A stretch of 64,000 bases of DNA from Lamellibrachia columna. Lineage: Eukaryota; Annelida; Polychaeta; Sabellida; Siboglinidae. The notes beneath the pieces were generated by a model. The model was given only the letters and a program-made list of their open reading frames with translations, was not told where the DNA came from and ran no database searches. A program made the translations under genes and the position numbers. Location: NCBI GenBank assembly GCA_963662155.1, contig OY759263.1:21691484-21755483 (forward strand), in the 5' to 3' direction. Below are positions 10,916 to 23,572 of this stretch, in pieces (position 1 is the first letter of the stretch; each line of letters opens with the position of its first letter).

Positions 10916-12916
10916 CTATAAGCAGAACTGAGATGTCAGATAAGGGAATATTCTTCTGCACATATCATCAGGAAGGATTACCATTTACTGTTATTGCCAG
11001 TATCTGTCTCCTCCATATGTGGCCTCCTCCTGGGAGGGAGATATCAGCAGCAGCAAGAGCTGGGCTTTCTGTGGGTCCCTGGACTCCAACCAGGCCAAGA
11101 AGGAGGAAGATCAGTAATCTTTACAATTATTATGATGTTGCTGGCTCCATGACCAAGGTCCAGGCCTGTTTATCAACTGGGGCCCATTTCTCAAAGCCCA
11201 CACAGGGGATTCTGGTTCCTCTATGACAGCTGACAGTTCTATCAGACCAAACTCTGTAGCATGCTGGGTCCATGGCAAGAAATGTTATGCACAGAACTGT
11301 TACTTGTTATATTACTGTTGTAATCAAATGCAGGTCTGACTGTGTAACTGATTACACAATAAGTTGTAATCATACTAATAATAATATATAGTAATATATA
11401 ATATAATACCCAGTAATTACCGTTAATTATTGCTATTTGCCAACACGATTTGATAAGTTAAAACCGTGGGAATATTTTACTAATTACATCAATATTTCAC
11501 ACATAAATTCACTGCATATCTTTCCTACTAGCTCCCAGAGAACAGCTGTGATGCTATTCCCAGTAGGGTCAATAAATTTTTTCCCAGTAAACATGGTATT
11601 TTTTTGGGCAGAATGACAAACTAAACATGAAAATTATATTCATAAACAAAATCATGCAGCTGCAGCTGCAATGATAATTGTATTTTTGATTGTGCAATGG
11701 TAATTCTAAAAAAAACCTGATGTTGCAATCAATTTCACTTTGTTGTCAGTTGACAATGACTCATTGTGGCACTGCCAGAAGTCAGTGTCATTAAATGTCA
11801 CTGTCAGTGGGTGGACATGTGACAACAGTGGCACTGGGGTGACAGTGAGTCAAACTGATCTACTGGGGAAAAGTGGGAAGATGAGGAAGAGAGATATGTG
11901 GGCTGAAAGGGCACATATTCCAAATACTAAAGCAGGTTTTTAAGTGTTTTTTTCTTCAAATTTCAACTGAACTGTACTCCCACAAATGTTGAATATATAT
12001 TCTAATGGGTTTAATCCAGTGTGACAATTTACAGTTGTTTCCTACATAAAATTATGTAGGAGTTTTAATTTTGTAAAATAAACGTTTTGTACCACTTTTA
12101 GTTTTGTAAAAACAAAGTACTGCAAAACATAACATTTGAAGCTACAGATTACAAAAAAAAACCTTAAAATGTTTCCTATTAATTAAAACAAACTTGGGAA
12201 CACACTCTGAACTCTGCCAGTCATTGCTACTAGCCTGAAAAAAACTTGTTAACTGTAGCAAAAGAAAAAAGCTTTTTAGGAAAACACAAGAGCACTGGAA
12301 CTTGAGTAAGACTTCACTGTGGCATCTATCTCACATAATTATAATCATCAGTTCCAGATGTATCAGCTTTGTGTGGTCTGGTGATGCCAACCAGGTCTAC
12401 TTTTTGTGAACCACATGAGTGTCCCCACGGTTTGGATCACAGAACACTTGGCTGACACAATGATCTACTGTTCTATCTGGCTCACTGGTCTGGCCACTGC
12501 ATCCAGACAGCACGTTGGTCTGTCAGAAACTGATACACTGGCGAGATAGGATCTAGACTGAGAACAAAGGCACCATAAACCATGTGCTGGCTGTCACAGG
12601 AAGGCCCTCCTATTGTCAGGCTGAAGATAGCCTGGAGCCTCCAAACTGGAATGGGGGGGGGGGCAATAATAACAGGAGTCAGGAAACCACAATACTTGAC
12701 CTTCAAAGATACAGATAACCACGTCTGATTTCCCAGAGGGTGCAACGATATAGAATCAGTGGAAAATCATGCAACTGGGTGTATCCAAGTTAACTGATCA
12801 ATATATTGTAGTTATTGGCGATTATATTGACCAATCACTATTACCCCTCGGTGGGCTAAGACAGATGTTTGAGTTGATCTCATAATTTGAATTAATATCC
12901 AGCATCCACACATACT
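10916..12916. other. Intron 1 stretch with no named feature
   Basis: Mostly unremarkable AT-rich DNA. A segment at 11740-11860 is rich in short inverted copies of the gtcactg/cagtgac type, and a poly-G run of 10 lies at about 12653-12662. No exon or RNA gene is supported. Confidence 0.5.
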
Positions 12917-13249
12917 GTTGTTGTAAAAGGTATATTCTCATATAGCCCAGTATCCAGTCCTTGGGACTGCTCAAAGCGCACTATACTTCAACCTCTGGCA
13001 GACCTGTTCATTCCAACACCAACTTGACTTATCTGGGAAGCATTCAGCCACACTGCAATTACTGCACGAAGACTATTAATTCAGATATCCACTTCTGTCT
13101 GTAGCCAGGTACTCATTTATACAGCTGAGTGAACTATGGCAATGTGGGATGAACAAAATTGCCAAAGCTTTGAAATGGCAGCAAGAGGATTCGAACCAGG
13201 GTTCTCTCAATTGAGAGCCCAATGCTCTATCCGCTACTGTGCCCCAGCC
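12917..13249 (-). mobile_element. Full-length tRNA-derived SINE (copy B)
   Basis: Read on the minus strand, it starts with a tRNA-like head: an A-box-like segment (tagcggatagagcattgg) and a perfect B box (ggttcgaatcc), the internal RNA polymerase III promoter. The body follows, then a 3' tail with gcgctttgagcagtcc and ctatatgagaa. Length is about 330 bp. The tail of this type (gcgctatataag) resembles those shared by LINE-dependent SINEs of several animal groups. It is in the same sense as EXT1 and lies within intron 1. Confidence 0.93.
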
Positions 13250-13261
13250 AAATGTGTAGCC

Positions 13262-13512
13262 ACATACTATCATATTCCCTAAATACCCTATTGTGATGCT
13301 GACATTATACCCTATTATCAGTATCAGCCAACCACCATATCTATTGTCTAACAACCCTTTTGCCACCCAAACATCACCCAACCACTATGCCTATTGTCTT
13401 ACAACCTTTAGCCACCCTAACATTACAACCCACTATCACCCAACCACCTTGCCTAATGATAACCCTGTTATGACTCAGACATAACACCCCACTATTGCTC
13501 AGCCAAGCCTGC
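13262..13512. repeat. Degenerate 50-60-bp C/A-rich tandem repeat
   Basis: Phrases such as caaccac.atgcctattgtc, ttacaacctttagccaccc and aacattacaaccca recur about four times at 50-60-bp spacing with decay. A plus-strand frame rich in Pro, Thr and Asn is a by-product. Confidence 0.7.
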
Positions 13513-15187
13513 CCATTACACTAGTACCTGTATTTCATAAGTAACGCACCATAAGTGTGTATCGTTGCAGGCAGAACAAAATTAAGTGGAAACGCAGGTT
13601 TTGCCCTTATGACATTTTGCATAGTCCATATGAGTTGAACCCTAAAAACACTGGGCGTGTTATGGCGTAGACAGCTGTTTTCCAGCTAATGTGGTTCCCG
13701 CCTTTGATTTGTTCTAACACAGAATGTTTCTCTACATGAACTCCTGCACCAACCTAGTCGGTGGCAATGTCAACAACATTATCTTACAACTCACTACACC
13801 TCTCTATGTTAGTTGACTTAGCACAGTGGAATGGGCCTAATGAATACAACACTTGTAGAGGCAGTGTACCAGCATTTTCATTGGTTGATTGATATGGAGC
13901 TAGTGTGGGGTTTTGCATAATTAAAATACCTCAATTCTTTTACGTTTTCAATTTTAAGGTACCATATACAACATATTATGCGTATGGTACAAATCCGTTC
14001 TTATAAGCATACACCAACATTTGTTTTTTTAACGTTTTTTAAAAGAGTCAGTTAGTTTACCTTAAAACTAATAACTAAGTAAATCTCATATTGTCAGAGC
14101 AGGATTTCAGATGGGTAAATTGCCCATATTGAAGGCCTTAAAAGACACTGAACACATTAACATGTCCGTACAGGAACACAGCCTGGATGTCTTGATAACA
14201 TTTTACCAAAACACAGATAACATCTGACAAGAACTTGTGGCGTGAAACAACAATGAGACATAACATGTTGAAATGCATTCCAGCTTCTGGCAGACATTTG
14301 ACACTTTCAAAGCAGTTGAGACCTTGAGGACAAATCTCCGACCAAGCATGGTTTGATGGATCCACTGTTTACATGGCTACTCAATAACTCTATGCCTTCT
14401 CTTGTCAGAGAGCTACTCTGGAGACTGGTGTATTTCCTGCCTGGTGAAGCATGAAACAGGCATTCCACTTTGCAAAAACCAGTCTTATCAAGAAGTTGGT
14501 GAAAACTTATCAATGACCCTTAACAAACCTACTGTGATTGATTAGCCCAATAATCACAAGACTCACTACCAGTCAGACCAAGCAACTGCAACACATCAAC
14601 AAAGATACAGAGGACAGAAGGAATCCAACAAGGATCAGTACTATTGGTCGGATGCTGTACGCAATCTTGATTTTATTCAAAGTTAGGCCTTTTATTTTTT
14701 ATTAGTTGGCTTACAGATCCACCAACCCGATATTCTCTCATGTTTAGAAGACAAAAAACTTGTTTACCTTTTTATCGTGTCCTATTTTAACATGAAGCAT
14801 TTGTTTATTGTGACAAGACAAGCCCGTGATTAATGAGACTTTAACATGAAGTCTAACATCATGTTGTAAGTCTCCCATTTTCAGCGGGAGCCTAACCGAG
14901 AATAGCTCTTCATATTTTTATCACTGTTCATTCACCAAGTTAACAACTCAATTTGCATTAACTTTGGTAACCACAGAACAATAACCTGCCCAACTCAGGC
15001 CCAGAGGCAACTTTACACGGTAAAATTGAGTCTAACGGCCGCAGTGAAACTTGAAAAACTGAGTAATGTTGCCCAAAATGGCATTATTGCGAACGCTGCT
15101 TTAATGATGATAATTTATTTAAATAAAGTAAGGCTGCATATTTGGGTCACTATTCCCATTTTTATGTTAAAGAACATCTGTAAATGT
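13513..15187. other. Intron 1 stretch; single terminal-repeat-like fragment at 14.69 kb
   Basis: At about 14688-14728 the sequence ttttattttttattagttgg plus cttacagatcc matches the terminal inverted repeats of the foldback element at 23.07-23.57 kb. It looks like a solo end or decayed copy. The phrase tttaacatgaag recurs at 14787 and 14841. Nothing else can be named. Confidence 0.5.
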
Positions 15188-15210
15188 GGGTTAGGGTTAG
15201 CGTTAGGGTT
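15188..15210. repeat. Short interstitial TTAGGG-type repeat
   Basis: gggttagggttagcgttagg followed by gtt: four near-perfect copies of the metazoan telomere hexamer inside intron 1. Confidence 0.8.
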
Positions 15211-15375
15211 AAAAAATAAAAGAGCTAAGTTTCCAGTATTCAGCATATTCTACTAACTGAAAAGTCTTACGCCAGCCAAAACCTGGACTAGCATTCAAAT
15301 CACATGCTAATGACTGTTACAGTTCTATGTTGCTCTATATTGCTTTCCTGTGGACACCATGCCCAGGGTAAACTT

Positions 15376-15404
15376 GCATCATCATCATCATCATCATCAT
15401 CATC
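15376..15404. repeat. (CAT)n microsatellite
   Basis: About nine uninterrupted trinucleotide units. Confidence 0.95.
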
Positions 15405-15436
15405 CCATGTCAGATGATAAACATTTTAAGGTGAAG

Positions 15437-15950
15437 TTAAGGCCCAAGTGTTTGTGCTAGTAACATCATGCACACTTGATCAACATGATTAATATGCTCC
15501 CCATGCAAATTGGGGATGCTAATGTTACACCCAGAAACACAATCTGTAGTGGGGTCTGAACTTGATGGCCACTTAAAGATGGATAAGCATGTGAGCAAAC
15601 GGTTTGTGAGAGGATCTATTGCCAGGTACTTGCTGGGTAAACCACCATTTCCCCAACTAATCCCATTGCTGTGTAGTTTGAATGTAGGACAAAATCCCGT
15701 GGACACAATCACTATGTGTAGTAACGTCAATTACACAGGACCAGGACGTGGTGCCATGCACCACAGCTTGGATCTAAACCATATTTTTCATTGTGACAGA
15801 AATTACGGTTGCACCCGGATTCTTGGTGCAAACGTAACTAGATTAATTAGGCTCTCATCCGGGGATCTGACTAACTCATCAAATAAGAGTGAACTTTTAT
15901 CAGTTTATATGATGCAACTCGAATCAACTTTAAAATGTGATTTACATTGA
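15437..15950. other. Overlapping unrecognised open frames on both strands
   Basis: A plus-strand frame of 146 codons (15510-15950) overlaps a minus-strand frame of 97 codons (15437-15730). This is slightly longer than chance gives elsewhere in the intron apart from repeats. I recognise neither protein: no domain, no clear signal peptide, no splice partner. It may be a decayed repeat. Confidence 0.2.
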
Positions 15951-16740
15951 CACAACTGTCAAACTGAAAAGTTAAATAAAAATAATTTTATATTGTAGAA
16001 TCTTGATAATGATGCTGTTTGGCTGCTAGCCCTTCATGGCAACGCCTGCACAAAATTGTTTGCAAGATTTAAAACAAATCTGTCAACAATGCCACATTGT
16101 GAGTTGCAAACACCGGTGCTGTTGCCTCATTTCCCCCATTTTCTAATCTCAATGTACCATGCTATACATTTATTTCTGCTGTTCAACCAGTACACTCAGC
16201 CGCAGAACAATAAACCGAGATGTACGCACACGAATGATGAGCTTTCAGGCACCAATTACAACATGCCTGAATGTTTTCCTCAGCCTCCACAGGTCGACCA
16301 GGTGCTAAAATGAACAGGCCTGCCAGAGGGTGAAATGGGAAGTAGTATTCAGTTCTCAGGATAGATCATAATGCCCAGGCTGGTACATAAAAGGTGGAGA
16401 AAATAAGAAATGTTTTCTTGGCCTGACAAACCCTATTAGGGGCATGGATGAGCTAGATTAACTGTGTCACATCGGATGTCCCTTGCTGGGAGGAATAAGA
16501 CTTCCAGTAGAGTCAGAACCAGACTCAACCAGTGGCCTCCCTCCTCCTGTTCCCTTCCTTCCCAGTAGGTGGTTTCTTGCCATCCCTAAGACATGCCTGG
16601 GAGACCACTCAATCTTGAGCACTGCATTCATCCCATGATCTTACTGTCTATTTGAGTCTTCTATTTCTGTAACTGTTTTCAAGATATAGGTATGTGATGG
16701 CATGTGAGTGTGTGGGGCAGCACCTTGAAGGCATTAGCCA
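15951..16740. other. Intron 1 stretch with a SINE fragment
   Basis: A short plus-strand remnant of the SINE body at about 16290-16350 (gaacaggcctgccagagggt, then gaaatggg). Otherwise no nameable feature. Confidence 0.45.
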
Positions 16741-16912
16741 TTGGTCCAGTGAACCATGGGCCATCACATGAACAATGGGGCCAAGCCATGAACCACGGAG
16801 CCAGTGCATGACCCATGGGCCATCACATGAACAATGGGGCCAGGCCATGAACCACGGAGCCAGTGCATGACCCATGGGCCATCACATGAACAATGGGGCC
16901 AGGCCATAAACC
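16741..16912. repeat. 59-bp tandem repeat, about 2.9 copies
   Basis: Units containing atgggccatcacatgaacaa and catgaaccacggagccagtg repeat with a 59-bp period and near identity. A minus-strand frame (VHGLAPLFM-type peptide repeated) is repeat-derived. Confidence 0.93.
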
Positions 16913-16939
16913 GAAGCACGGTGTGTACAACAATAATTA

Positions 16940-17091
16940 TAAACATACACCTGTACATGCATATTCACGCACGCAGGCACATACGTGCGCTGTGCACGCG
17001 CACACACACTCAACCAACACCACCCCAATGCACACAGGCATGCACACACACATGCGCACATAACACATGAATCCATGCATGCACAATTTCT

Positions 17092-17138
<47 letters not shown>
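16940..17138. repeat. CA-rich low-complexity region and (TA)n
   Basis: Imperfect (CA)n/(GCAC)n DNA at 16940-17070, then a (TA)n tract at 17092-17138. Confidence 0.9.
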
Positions 17139-17140
<2 letters not shown>

Positions 17141-19894
17141 TTGTGACAAAAGAGGTGCCACTCTGTGTCTGACATACAGGCTGTCACATGCGAATACCAT
17201 CTGGTCAAGAAAAACCTGCAATCTACACAACCACTTCAGCACATTCCGTCCTAGATTAGTTGTTCTGCAAAATTTCATCTAACCCGACTCACATGAAACA
17301 ACAACGGAATTGAAATGTAATTTCTTAGTCTGGTTTAACTTATTAATATCACCAGATTTCTGCCAGCAAGGCCCTTGAATGGTATCGAGTGACCTGTTCT
17401 AGTTGGAACACATTCAGGGTATTTCATTGAAGAATACTTGACAGTTTGCAAGATACAATGTTGGCTGGAGCGGCTATGTAAGCTATTTATATACATCCAC
17501 ACAATACTGAAAGGTTTTCTTTTCCTCAATCTAATTAATTTTTTGTAGATGTACGTATCTCATCTATCTATAAATAAAAAAAATTAATAAATATAATATT
17601 GGCATTTTAATGACTGATCAATTCACCCATAAATTACATCACTGCCCATCCATCTGTTTAATACGACATCAATGTATTAATCGATCTATATGGTGTTGCA
17701 TGTGCATGATATTGAATAGACACTGAAATGGACTGCCTTTCAAGTTGGCAGTCTAATGGCAGATATGGTTATTTCCTTTGGGTTTTTAATTAGGTCGAGG
17801 GAAGCCAAGTAGATGAAAGAAATCCACATGACACAGAGTAGATTGACTGCAAGAAAACTACTGTTTTAGAATTGTAATTAAATATGTTATACAATTAATG
17901 TATTGATTTCTTTTTGTTTGTTGTAATTTACTCTTTTATACTGTGTATTTTATTAAAGTTATACAACTGTGTGTGTGTTGTATTATGTAAGCATATATGC
18001 GAAGGCTAATATGTGTGTGATAATATCATAGAATAAAATAAGTTTGGTAGAATATAAAAAACTCAGGTAAATGTAAACATCAATGAGCTAAACTAGCAGT
18101 TAATTACGCATACGCTGCAGTAAACAGGTTTGTTTTCAATGCTGACTTCAACAGGTCCAGGGAGGATGTTCAAAGCTCACATCTGCTATTTAGAACAGCC
18201 CCTGGGGTGGAACCATCTAACCCTGCCCAAGTAGACCTTACCATATCCATACATTGGTCTGATCTTAACTTGCCTGAACCTGACAAATTGCCATCTTCTA
18301 AGAATGGTCATTATTCTCAGCTAAATGCTGTCATTATCTGCACCATTGCCTTGGAAAATTGACACCCTCCCTACATAGATGACATGTGACGATATCCTTC
18401 ACATTCAGACACTCCCTGTAATGTCTACAGTCTTATCATTCACCATTATATCCTCTACACTAGAATTCAGACACACTAGGCCAGTCCAAGGACACAGCAC
18501 TGATAACTCTATACCTCTTTCCTGAAGTGGCGTATTTTACCTATCCTGCCACAGTGAACAATAATCTACTGAAAAATTGCAGTCTGGGTATGGATTCCGA
18601 CTACATCATTACACAAGTTCTTCACTTGAATGTACCTGATACGATCAGAATGATAATACCTGTCACTGGCTATTAAAGTTTTATCCTGCTGGCCAAATAA
18701 CCTTATACTTATATCAAGCCCAAACAGCAGGTACTAAAATTTCAACGATTCAGTGTCTTCTGTAGATAACAAATCAATTAAAGTTGCCTCCGCACAAATT
18801 TTTTCACTTGTCTTATTTCAGGGTAATTTATCTACCACATGCTAGCCCATTTGTGTAAATGTGGTATATAGTTTTGATGAAATCATTCGACAAACCATTA
18901 AATTCATTTTGGTTATGCCAAAACAAAATTCGGCGAAAAATGTTGCCCACCTGTATGTATTGTAACATGTGGCTGTTCACATTTCCACAAGTTACCTGAT
19001 CTAACGATCAACGTCAATTATGTAAATTCACATGTTCCATATCTCAATCACTCATTTGGATGCGTCTAATGATGAGTGTAAAAACGTATGCACATTTTTC
19101 TGCCTCTTCTTTTTATTCCAGCAGGACTGAACAATTCAAAGGAGACAGATTTTCCGATCCAAGTCTAAGGAGCACAGTTATATCTTCCTGCAATCATTCT
19201 GTCTCTATTTCTCAGCAGCGCATAATGTAAGCTTAGACACTTTTTCATTGGCAAGCTATTTACAGCTATTTCAAGAGAGCCGTGTCCTACATCTCAGATG
19301 TTTTCCACTCCATGATAGGAACAGTGTCTGCTGCTGACGCCTTTTTAATCCCCACAGAAATACATCAAGGCCCCTAGCTACAGAACTGAATCTAAGGGTC
19401 CAAGGAGGATAATTATTCTTGTCAACTGCTTGGCTGTCATTTTTATTTGGTGACAGTGCTGGTGTTTTGTGTGTGTGTGCACTTGCGTACGTGCGTGCAT
19501 GCGTGCGTGCATGCATGCGTATTCTGTACAAAAGAACAGGAAATTATGCCCCACTCAGTGGCTAATGGGGGAGTTTGACTTCAAACTGTTGTTGAAACAA
19601 TGTTGAGGGTAGCATCAGCTCACAATCTGTGAAGGTGTCCAATAAAACATGAATGATATGTACTACACAGAGATATTTTCTTGACTTACACAAGGATTTA
19701 TAAGGTAAATAAATCTACTGCTGAAAATGCATTGACCCAGACATCTGGAAATGGCCTGCACAGTGTTGTTTGTATCCATTCTATGAGCACATGATCACTG
19801 TACTTTAATCACATGATCAACATACTTAATCACATGATCAGTGTAACTGCTACCTGCAAAATGCACATCTTTGTCCTGGGAATAAACCTAGGTG
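17139..19894. other. Intron 1 stretch, no recognisable gene
   Basis: AT-rich and featureless apart from a GTGT/GCGTGC-rich simple repeat at about 19468-19520. No exon or RNA gene is supported on either strand. Confidence 0.55.
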
Positions 19895-20121
19895 TTTCAC
19901 ATTTCACCCCCGGGCAGATCTGCTCATTCCTACACCAACTGGATGGGAAGCATTCAGCCAGGCTACAATTACTGTACAAAAAGCTGTTCATTCACTCTTT
20001 ATACCCAGGTACTCATTTATACATTGGAACTGGGGAAACGTGGAATTGGCTTTGAACAGATGGAACAGTTTATACCCTCACTCTCGGTTGCAATGCTTCC
20101 CCACTGGGCTATGTTACCCAA
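19895..20121 (-). mobile_element. Diverged tRNA-derived SINE (copy D)
   Basis: Minus-oriented copy lacking the last part of the tail. Shared body landmarks are ggcagatctgctcattcc, gggaagcattcagcc, caattactg and ccaggtactcatttatac. The tRNA-like head at about 20080-20121 is badly decayed. Confidence 0.8.
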
Positions 20122-22189
20122 CTCTGTCTGACACACAGGTCTACTAACTTCAGCTAGATCCAGCATATCACAAACTGCAAAAGTAACTACAGCTGATGCA
20201 CACCCAAGCAATCACCTGTGTCCTATGTCGGTGTTGACAACAGTTCATGACCAAGTCAGATCTCTTTGTCTTAGAATCATGTAACACAGCACAAACCATA
20301 ATCTATTCTAACATTTTCACTGGCCAAATTGGTTTCAACGAACCACCATTTTTTCGTATAACTTATCTGTTTAATTTGAATGTTTCGCCTCAAATATCAT
20401 GCAGTCGATATTCATATACAGAAAACGGTGAAATTATATTAAAAAATTCGGGTTCATAATGAACCAACCGTTCATTAAAACACATTTATACTATATAACA
20501 TGATTTTAAAACGATCAGACTGTACATTTAAAGCTCCACCCCCCACACTCCCCCACACCCACCCACCCCCAGACATGACCACCAGCAGTGTGAATATGCA
20601 GCAATTTGCATTCAATTAATCTGAACACTGGATGCTAGATTTGTTAGCATAAAAAGACTGATTGAAACTTCCCTGGAGGTCCACAAGTAATAAACACCCC
20701 CCCACCCAATCAACATGTGAAAAATGACATAGTAACTGACAGAATAAATACCTGCCACAATGATAAATCTAATGATTGCCTCACCAGATGTGATACCGTA
20801 AAACACCTAAACTAAGACTTCGCCTTAATAGAAGCCCACCCTTTTTAGAACACAAAATGTCTTCCTATTCACAACGATGCAAGCAAAATCATTACTACTG
20901 ATATATTAAACTTTAATGCCAAAAACCACTGCAATTACTATAAAAAAAATCTGCAGTGTTTAAGTAACGTGCACTGTCAGTGAACGAAAGAGCGCATACT
21001 TTTGTTAAAATCATCTAAAGAATTGACATTGATCGCTAAATAATGTAATAGTTCCAACGATTTCACCAAAGCTAAATACAAAATGTCTACTAATGAGCCA
21101 GCATAGTCGATACTATACGGGTAAACATTTTCGCAAAATGGGTCTGAAGCAAGACGAGCAAAAAACCCGAATTCAGGAGGCACCTTTAAGTGGACTAATT
21201 AAAATGCTACAAGTGACACTATTATAAGAAGTTTGTAAGGTAATTCACCACCTTCCCTTTCACTTTACAATGCCCACAGTTCAGTGTAGTCTTCTACCCC
21301 AGGGGGTAAATACTCAAGCAGGTGTCTGGAACTTCAGGATATTTAACAATCAAACACATCTGGAAGTCTGCTTTGGTTGTCAACAACATTGTCAGGGATG
21401 GCTCAGGAATCTGGGGGTAGCTACAGGGGGTGTTGTTTCAGCTGGCCTGGTGCACTGTACACATCTTCCTGGACTTCTGTCACACTAAAAGGGTAAAACC
21501 CCAACAAAATGGTAATCACACCTGAGGGTGCTGAGAAGGGTAACCCCTGAGAATGGTAACTGATGTGGTTCAGAAAATGTCTCCCAGTGTGTTTGCAAAT
21601 GTCTGACCCATGGCAGGACTTGAATAATGCAATAGACATAATTTAATAAAAATATATAACAGAAACAAACACAATTTTATTACAGGGGACATTATGAAAT
21701 AAAACTATGAGCCACGAAGTTAGAGAAATAAGCACACAGATAAATATACTTGTGCTGCCTTAAAACGTATGATAAAATGCAATAGCAAATGCTTAAATAC
21801 ATACAATGGTATTATGTTGTTGTGATAAGACAAAGTAAAAACCTTATAAGTTATTTGAAACAGTCCCATTCACAGCTTCACACATACTAACAATTGCAAG
21901 TTTAAGTAAATGAACACTGATATAAATGAACACTGATACTTTCTATGACATCATTTTGGTCACACCTATTAATAGTCTCCATCTTTATTTAGCCTCTACT
22001 GAATCTCTGACTGACAAGAGTTCATGATTAGAAACATTCTGGATGTAATTCACTCTGACACATGCATCTGTGGCGTTACCAGCCATTTCTCTTCTATTCT
22101 ATCCTGATAATTTCAAATTATCGAATAAACCCAGTTTCAAAATTGCAAATTGACCTATGCAGAATCCGAGCTACTTAAACGTATACACA
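20122..22189. other. Intron 1 stretch with dispersed repeats
   Basis: At about 20985-21180 lies a copy of the repeat also seen at 7555-7800. At 20490-20520 lies a segment (tatataacatgatttt, then gatcaga) echoed at 23845 and 42280. No gene is recognised. Confidence 0.5.
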
Positions 22190-22612
22190 GATGACAGATC
22201 AAGAAGCGCTTTTGGCAGTTATTCCAAATGTCATGATCAAGAAGCCCTTTTGAGAGTTATTCAAAATGTAAACAAGAAGCCCTTTTGGCAGTTATTAAAA
22301 ACGTTACAATCAAGAAACCATTTTGAAAGTTATTCAAAATGTAAACAAGAAGCCCTTTTGGCAGTTATTAAAAATGTCACAATCAAGAAGCCCTTTTGAG
22401 AGTTATTCAAAATGTAAAGAAGCTCTTTTGGCAGTTATTAAAAACGTCACGATCACGAAGCCATTTTTACAGTTATTCAAGATGTCACTATCAAGAAGCC
22501 TTTTTGACAGTTTTTCAAAATGTAATGATCAAGAAGCCATTTTGAAAGCTATTAAACTTTCAAAAAGTCACGACCGAGAAGCCAATTTGGCAGTTAAATC
22601 AAAATGTCACGT
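22190..22612. repeat. About 37-bp minisatellite with a dimeric structure, 11 copies
   Basis: Units begin atcaagaagcccttttg. For the first seven units two subtypes alternate: one continues gcagttattaaaaatgtcac, the other agagttattcaaaatgtaaa. The real period is therefore a dimer of about 74 bp. The last four units are more diverged and all resemble one type. Open plus-strand frames (SYSKC/AVIKNV-type peptides) are by-products. Confidence 0.93.
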
Positions 22613-23067
22613 GTTGGGTGTCTTCCCTAAACTGCATTCCTAGCATGTCTGAGAAACTGGAGTCCTGGTTGCTCATGTACCACTGATGTGCAAGGTCACA
22701 GCACCGCGACAATAGCTCTGGTCTGGGCTATATCATTAGAGCACACTGAGATTACAACCTAGGCACAGCACATGAAACATCACACCATTTTCAAAAGGGA
22801 TGATTACTAAAACTTGCCCAAGCAACAATATTCGCAAAGCCGAAAGCCGCTGAACAGAAGAACCCCCCCCCACCGTGAGAATAAACTTTTTTCTTTGACT
22901 GTTCCGTTTTTGACTGTAGGAGTGGTGTGTGATCTTTCACGAGTACAGCCTGTCTCTTGCTATTAGCTCCGATGTATTGTTGCAAAAACCAGCAACCATG
23001 TCTGGGTAGAAACTGTGTGTGCTATGTTACTGTCTGAGTATGTGAGCAGAATCAAGGACATATTAAG

Positions 23068-23572
23068 TCTTTTATTTTATTAGTTGGTTCACAGATTTTC
23101 TTTAATACAAAATGGGTGAGTCAGTGAAACAAAAATGGCTCAGTCGGCGATACAAAAATGGGTCAGTCAACAAAACAAAAATGGTAATCCAAACTTGTAC
23201 AGGCTGTATGTAACAAAAGCCTATGGTAATCATGAACAAGATTGGCCAAAATTATTTACACTGCGAAATGAGATTTGTACCACATTTTTTCTATGCCAGT
23301 GCATTCGTTCAATCATTCGACATCACTCCACATACAAAAAAGAAAATATTCTTTTTAAATATTGTGTTTTGGGCACCCTCTGTCGTCCAAATAGAGCTGC
23401 AGATTGCATTCAACTTGGACCGAAAAAGTGCACAAAAACACAATGTTTTTTGTATGTGGAATGATGTTTCATGCTAAAATATGACACAATGAAAACGTAA
23501 AGAAGTTTTTCTTTAAAAAAAAAAATTATTTAGTCAGCAGATCCATAAACCAACTAATAAAAAATAAAACAC
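23068..23572. mobile_element. Foldback / MITE-like element, about 505 bp
   Basis: The left end ttttattttattagttggtt and the right end (reverse complement ttttattttttattagttgg) form terminal inverted repeats of about 30 bp. Internal inverted segments (ccacatacaaaaaa near 23328 and ttttttgtatgtgg near 23446) make a second hairpin. Just inside the left end, about 24-bp units (aaaatgggtcagtcaacaaa type) repeat three times. There is no transposase frame. Target duplications are not clear. Confidence 0.7.

Noticed and set aside
13190..13245. tRNA gene suspected from a perfect B box and A-box-like segment
   Set aside because: It is the head of SINE copy B: cloverleaf arms are incomplete and the sequence continues into the SINE body.
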